Part shown: positions 60,801 through 64,000 of the stretch, in pieces
Position numbering within the stretch: the stretch's first letter is position 1
Layout of the letters: each line of letters begins with the position of its first letter
Source of the DNA: Sulfuriroseicoccus oceanibius
GTDB lineage: Bacteria > Verrucomicrobiota > Verrucomicrobiia > Verrucomicrobiales > SLCJ01
Length of the DNA stretch: 64,000 bases
Reading direction: 5' to 3'
Assembly: GCF_010681825.2 (NCBI RefSeq)
Contig: NZ_CP066776.1
Span: 806,001-870,000 of the forward strand
Program-made: the position numbers and the translations under genes
Notes under the pieces: model-generated
Databases searched by the model: none
The model's input: only the letters and a program-made list of their open reading frames with translations
What the model was told of the DNA's origin: nothing

Positions 60801-63700
60801 TGGGCGTGGTCGTGAGTGCGGGCAGTGACTTTTCCACCATCGAACCAACGGCGACTCTGGCGGGCTCTGCCAGCGATGACGGGTTGCCGAACCCACCGGC
60901 TGCGTTCACCACAGCGTGGAGTGTAACCTATGGACCGGGGGCGGTTACGTTTGCGGATGCGAGTTCGCCGACGACCGATGTGACGTTCGCCGCTGAGGGG
61001 ACTTACGTGCTGCGTCTGACAGCAAATGACGGCGCCGTGATCACGGTGGATGAAGTGCGGGTCGACTACGCATTGACTCCGCCTGCCGGGGTGTATGCAA
61101 ACTTCCGCGCGGGAGATGGCGTGACGGCTGACGGCTCGGGCACGATTTCCAATTGGGCGGACCAGTCCGGTAATGGGCGCAATTTGGACCAGGTGGTGGG
61201 AGCTCCATCGGTGAGCGAAACTCTGGGACTGAGCGGTCAGTCGGTGGAGCTGGTTGTCATGGACGGCGACGACTCGCTGTGGGCGGGGAATGGCTTCGGT
61301 GTGATCCAAGGCAACCGTACGATCGCAGTCCGCGCGCGGTTGGGTGATGTGGCTAATGGCTACCTTTTCGATGGCAGCAGTGTCGCTGGACTGACCCGCG
61401 CCCACGTGGCGGCGGGCGATTGGCAGGTCGGCGTGCAGGTGGATGACTTTGCCGGAGCCGATCCGGTGACCACCAGCGTGGAGGCCAACGATTGGCAGGA
61501 CCATGTGTTTGTGTTCATTGAATCGGGCGGTAGCACCCATGTGACCCATTGGATCGATGGTGTCCAGGTGGGATCACATACGGTGGCGACGGATACTTCG
61601 CTCTCCGGATTGATCCTGGGCATGAGCGGCGCCGCTACCGATGGACTGAATGTGGAGTTCGCCGAAGTGCTGGTTTACGACCGTGCATTGGATGTGGGCG
61701 AACGCGATGAGTTGCAGCGCTACCTCGACCTGCGCTGGGCGGAGCTTGGCGATGCGCCGATGGATTTCACCTCTGCCTCCGTCGTGCAGACTGCGGGCGA
61801 TGTGTTCAAGTTCGGCACCTATGGGGTGGCGGCGCTGGCGGTGACCTCGTATGGCAATCAGGGCAGCTACAACCTGACCGGACTCGAGTTCGACCTCAGC
61901 GGGACCACTGACCTAGGCGACATCGCGGAGGTGCGACTTTACTCGACCGGCGGCGACCGTGAGTTTTCGTCCAGTAGCGCGACCTTGATTGCAACACTGG
62001 ACGGACCATTCAACGGACCGCTTACGTTCAATGCCAGCGCGGCCGTGACTCCAGGCATCCACCATTTCTGGGTCGCTGTGAAAATGAGCGGCGCCCCGGT
62101 GGACGGCGATGTAATCGACGCGCGCATCACTGGCTTCTCGGTGGACGGGCCGTCGGCGGGCAGCTACGTGCCAAGCGTGACCTCACCGCCTGAGTTCCTC
62201 ACCGGAACGTCTGGCTTCTTCTCCACCGTGGTGCGCAAGGGCGGCGACGATGGATCCGGTAACTTCCGCATCCCGGCGATGGTGGTTTCCAATGCGGGCA
62301 CCGTGATTGCCGGCTTCGACGTGCGCTGGGATGGCAACGATATCTCGTCGCCGGACCTGCCGGCGAATATCGATACCGCAGTGATGCGCTCGCTTGATGG
62401 AGGCTACACGTGGGAGCCTATGATCACGGTGATGGACTTCGATGCCAACGAGGCCGGATCCCAGGGCAATGGCGTGGGTGATCCTACCTTGCTCGTTGAT
62501 CGTAACACCGGCCGCATCTGGTGCGCGGCGCTGTGGTCCAAGGGGAACCGCGGGTGGTGGGGCTCGGGTCCGGGACTCACGGCCGACGAAACCGGACAGT
62601 TCATGCTCAGCTACTCGGACGACGACGGCGTGACGTGGTCGGAGCCGTTCTCGATCACCTCGCAAGTGAAGGACCCTGCGTGGAACCTGTATTTCAATGG
62701 TCCGGGCAAGGGGATTTGCACCCGCGAGGGGACGCTGGTTTTCCCTGCTCAGTACAAGGATGCCGGCGGCACGCCACGCTCGAACTTTATCTATTCGACG
62801 GATAATGGAGCGACGTGGGTTACCGCACCTGCGGCAATTGCATCGGGCAACCCATGGACGACGGAGTCGCAGATTGTCGAGTTGGACAACGGGGATCTGT
62901 TGTTGTCGATGCGCAACCATGATGGCCGCAAGCAGCGCTTGTGGGCCCGTTTCTCATGGGACCGCGGTGCCGGTGAAACGATAGCCGACGGCTCATGGAG
63001 TGCGCCTTGGTTCGAGCAAACCGATCCAACCTGCATGGCAAGTGTCGAGCGCTACCGTTCGACGCTCGACGGCCATCCGTTCTCGGCGTTGTTGTTCTCC
63101 AACCCGGACAGCACGGCGCGTGAGAAGATGAGTATCCGCCTGAGCTTGGATGAAGGGGTGACCTGGCCGTACAAGCGCAAGATCGACGATTTGTTGTCGG
63201 CCTACTCGTGTCTTGCTGTGATGCCGGATGGGGATATCGGGATCTTTTATGAGACTGGGGAGCAATCATCGATCACTCGCATGGTGTTTGCCCGCTTCCC
63301 ACTCAGCTGGCTGGTGGGCGATACGGACACCGACGGCGACCGTATCCCGGACTTCTATGAAGATGTCATGGGCCTGAACAAACAAGACGCGACCGACGCG
63401 GCAAAAGATGCTGACGGTGACGGTGTTAGCAATCTAGGTGAATTCGAGGCCCAGACCGATGCGAAGCGCAAAGACTCCGTGCTCAAGGCGGACGTCGTGC
63501 CGCAGGGCAATGGCTTCGCGCTGCGTTGGGACTCGGTCGAGTACGTCCACTACCGCGTGGAGAAGTCGGCCTCGCTCGAAGACGGAAGCTGGACTCCGGT
63601 CCCCGGTTATGAAAGTGTTCGAGCTGCCGGATCTGTGACTAACATTACTTTGCCGGAAAGTGCCGATCCACGCTGCTTCTATCGCGTGGTGACCCAGTAG
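57815..63700 (+). CDS. Giant secreted sialidase with two catalytic modules (GH33)
   Basis: 1961 residues with a signal peptide ending ESASA-QTT. Order: a beta-sandwich (about 38-190), LamG-like domain (about 195-420), BNR-associated beta-domain (about 425-570), sialidase propeller 1 (about 575-940), Asp-rich calcium-type repeats (about 943-990), PKD-like domain (about 996-1087), second LamG-like (about 1092-1312), second BNR-associated domain, sialidase 2 (about 1468-1832), Asp-rich repeats and a C-terminal beta-domain. Each propeller has the RIP motif (YRIPG, FRIPA), Asp boxes (STDGGFTW, STDNGATW, SLDEGQTW), the Arg of MSIRLSLDEG and the Tyr of AYSC before MPDGDIGIFYE-type sequence. Both look catalytically complete. 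Should cleave terminal sialic acids or related nonulosonates outside the cell. No PEP-CTERM tail. Confidence 0.93.
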   Translation: MKFTKFADSRRCLWRAFSVSLGALALIGGAVESASAQTTVAITNGSFEDGVAGNGAPSGWELTRGGTNDLGVATGGIDGSRMLWMGPDTAIRQDLGYTLQAGETLTLQYRSSRGANYGRRMQLLAKDGSSYQLMAETTTQTGSGSWPNITLEYTVAAGYAGKELALQIVGDDTNDLNTEDYNEFDHFRLTTSRTVLTPYAWYRADSGVSEDAGGAVSNWANQVGTGDDLGNVVGRPSMVALSRSGGGSAEVVAFDGSSSLWAPTSSWGSVDGNRTVVVHARVTAARDGFLFDGSTGVGLTRAQVRSNTWQAGVASSGGFANADTDTTGVTLNTWQTHIFTYAESGGSTQVTHYIDGSEVGTHSVARDGALGGLIIAGNGAAAATLPTQVAEVLVYNSALSASERSEVTTDLTARWGDLMDLPYDYQSAAVVQTSEEISIYGIHGVLALQVNSTGNVTPFNLTGLTFDLTGTTDLGDIEDVRLYSSPSAGAFDPSRATLVETLTGPFDGTLSFSTPAPVASNSHHFWVAVKLKGTSTLGDVLDGRITGFSIDGADAGSYVPTGIDPAGELTVNSQFFSTIVRKEGDDGSRSYRIPGLATSNDGTLIAVYDIRWNGSGDLPANIDVGVSRSTDGGFTWGPMITAMDFDGSIAGSSGNGVGDPSILVDRETGRIWCAALHSFGNNGWAGSGPGLTAEETGQFVLNYSDDDGLTWSEPVSITESIKDPAWRLYFNGPGKGICLRDGTLVFPAQYRDESGTARSNFIYSTDNGATWNHGAPAVASGSPWTTEAQMIELDNGDLLITMRNHAGNGQRAWATYSWDHETETIADGTWSAIRYDQTDPVVMASIERYSSTLDGDPYSGLLFANPDNSNRSRMSIRLSLDEGQTWAYKRKIDDRPAAYSCMTILPDGDIGIFYETGDQSSVAEMRFCRFPVEWVVGDLTVDTDGDGMPDFYEDTNGLNKNSAADATLDADSDGANNLNEYLAGTDPQQAPGGGNLGVVVSAGSDFSTIEPTATLAGSASDDGLPNPPAAFTTAWSVTYGPGAVTFADASSPTTDVTFAAEGTYVLRLTANDGAVITVDEVRVDYALTPPAGVYANFRAGDGVTADGSGTISNWADQSGNGRNLDQVVGAPSVSETLGLSGQSVELVVMDGDDSLWAGNGFGVIQGNRTIAVRARLGDVANGYLFDGSSVAGLTRAHVAAGDWQVGVQVDDFAGADPVTTSVEANDWQDHVFVFIESGGSTHVTHWIDGVQVGSHTVATDTSLSGLILGMSGAATDGLNVEFAEVLVYDRALDVGERDELQRYLDLRWAELGDAPMDFTSASVVQTAGDVFKFGTYGVAALAVTSYGNQGSYNLTGLEFDLSGTTDLGDIAEVRLYSTGGDREFSSSSATLIATLDGPFNGPLTFNASAAVTPGIHHFWVAVKMSGAPVDGDVIDARITGFSVDGPSAGSYVPSVTSPPEFLTGTSGFFSTVVRKGGDDGSGNFRIPAMVVSNAGTVIAGFDVRWDGNDISSPDLPANIDTAVMRSLDGGYTWEPMITVMDFDANEAGSQGNGVGDPTLLVDRNTGRIWCAALWSKGNRGWWGSGPGLTADETGQFMLSYSDDDGVTWSEPFSITSQVKDPAWNLYFNGPGKGICTREGTLVFPAQYKDAGGTPRSNFIYSTDNGATWVTAPAAIASGNPWTTESQIVELDNGDLLLSMRNHDGRKQRLWARFSWDRGAGETIADGSWSAPWFEQTDPTCMASVERYRSTLDGHPFSALLFSNPDSTAREKMSIRLSLDEGVTWPYKRKIDDLLSAYSCLAVMPDGDIGIFYETGEQSSITRMVFARFPLSWLVGDTDTDGDRIPDFYEDVMGLNKQDATDAAKDADGDGVSNLGEFEAQTDAKRKDSVLKADVVPQGNGFALRWDSVEYVHYRVEKSASLEDGSWTPVPGYESVRAAGSVTNITLPESADPRCFYRVVTQ

Positions 63701-63753
63701 AATTTTTGGTGCGCCGCAACTGACCGCATCCGACGGGAGCAATCCCGAACCCC

Positions 63754-63793
63754 ACAGAGAGCCGGTGGTATCACCGGCTCTCTGTCATTTTTT
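63754..63793 (+). terminator. Rho-independent terminator after sialidase
   Basis: ACAGAGAGCCGGTG (63754-63767) pairs with CACCGGCTCTCTGT (63772-63785), followed by CATTTTTTG. Confidence 0.92.
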
Positions 63794-63887
63794 GAGGTGG
63801 AGTTGATGGGCGTCCGCCTTTTGAACGATTGATGGGTGCAGGTGTGGGGGCCTGCAGGTGAGGTTTGCGTCGGTGATTCCATGCCCT

Positions 63888-63979
63888 CCTGTAAACCGTC
63901 CCTGCGGGACGCCTCATTCTTGGGCTCATGTCCGGAGGTTGAAACCTCCGGCTAACCGGTAAGTTGTCGCTTCGCGACG
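63888..63979. repeat. Triple-hairpin repeat, copy 2
   Basis: CGTCCCTGCGGGACG, CCGGAGGTTGAAACCTCCGG and GTCGCTTCGCGAC in the same order and spacing as copy 1 at 26488. Differences fall mostly in loops and spacers. Confidence 0.85.
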
Positions 63980-64000
63980 GGCTTATGGTAACGAGGGGTG

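Larger units (their letters stand above)
63701..64000. other. Downstream region: terminator and triple-hairpin repeat
   Basis: Contains the sialidase terminator (63754) and triple-hairpin repeat copy 2 (63888). No gene is supported before the window ends. Confidence 0.6.

Overview
This 64 kb window looks like a chromosomal segment of a member of the Verrucomicrobiota, probably marine or polysaccharide-degrading. The grounds are: a large secreted glycoside hydrolase at each end (GH29 fucosidase, GH33 sialidase, plus a GH20), an exosortase/EpsI pair inside a long exopolysaccharide cluster, a PEP-CTERM tail fragment, a proline-rich cell-surface protein of planctomycete/verrucomicrobial type, scarce Shine-Dalgarno sequences, and two TGTTC-N4-GAAC-type boxes upstream of recA, which is the LexA motif I recall for Verrucomicrobia. 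The lineage is inferred; no rRNA is present.

Layout. 1-4.3 kb: 3' end of a secreted alpha-L-fucosidase, an orphan PEP-CTERM tail, and a SpoIIE-type phosphatase. 4.3-8.6 kb: small membrane proteins, tyrS and adk. 8.6-14.2 kb (minus strand): an exporter operon of a Cys-rich secreted protein, HlyD-like adaptor, ABC ATPase, two FtsX/MacB permeases and a Cys-motif lipoprotein. 14.3-18.0 kb: a REP-associated tyrosine transposase (RAYT) with its palindromic repeats, tRNA-Gly, trpC and purU. 18-27 kb: a MATE pump, a nuclease-like protein, an 8-bp tandem repeat, a methyltransferase, dnaE, a GbsR-like regulator and a NusG paralogue, with three copies of a MITE-like repeat. 27-30.6 kb: a secreted SnoaL-like protein, a proline-rich surface protein and a small membrane protein.

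30.7-54.3 kb is a largely collinear, often translationally coupled exopolysaccharide cluster. It covers Kdo precursors (kdsA, kdsD), an aminotransferase, UDP-xylose synthase, UDP-glucose dehydrogenase, GDP-mannose 3,5-epimerase, two WecG/TagA transferases, a flippase, a sulfotransferase, a pyruvyl transferase, GT2 and GT4 transferases, a polymerase-like protein, exosortase and EpsI, a UbiA-type polyprenyl-phosphate phosphoribosyltransferase next to a GT-C-like membrane protein, a polyprenyl glycosylphosphotransferase and an O-antigen ligase with a TPR tail. The likely product is an acidic polymer (uronate/xylose, L-galactose, sulfate, pyruvate, possibly a pentofuranose). Export components (Wza, Wzc) are not in the window.

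54.3-64 kb: recA with two LexA-like boxes, a secreted GH20 hexosaminidase, a hairpin-rich gap, and a 1961-residue sialidase with two complete catalytic modules. Fucosidase, hexosaminidase and sialidase together suggest use of fucosylated, sialylated glycans.

The main unexplained structure is repetitive DNA: five RAYT-linked palindromic elements, a 202-bp MITE family in three copies, a triple-hairpin repeat at both ends of the window, a 63-bp hairpin repeat, and a 12 x 8 bp tandem repeat.
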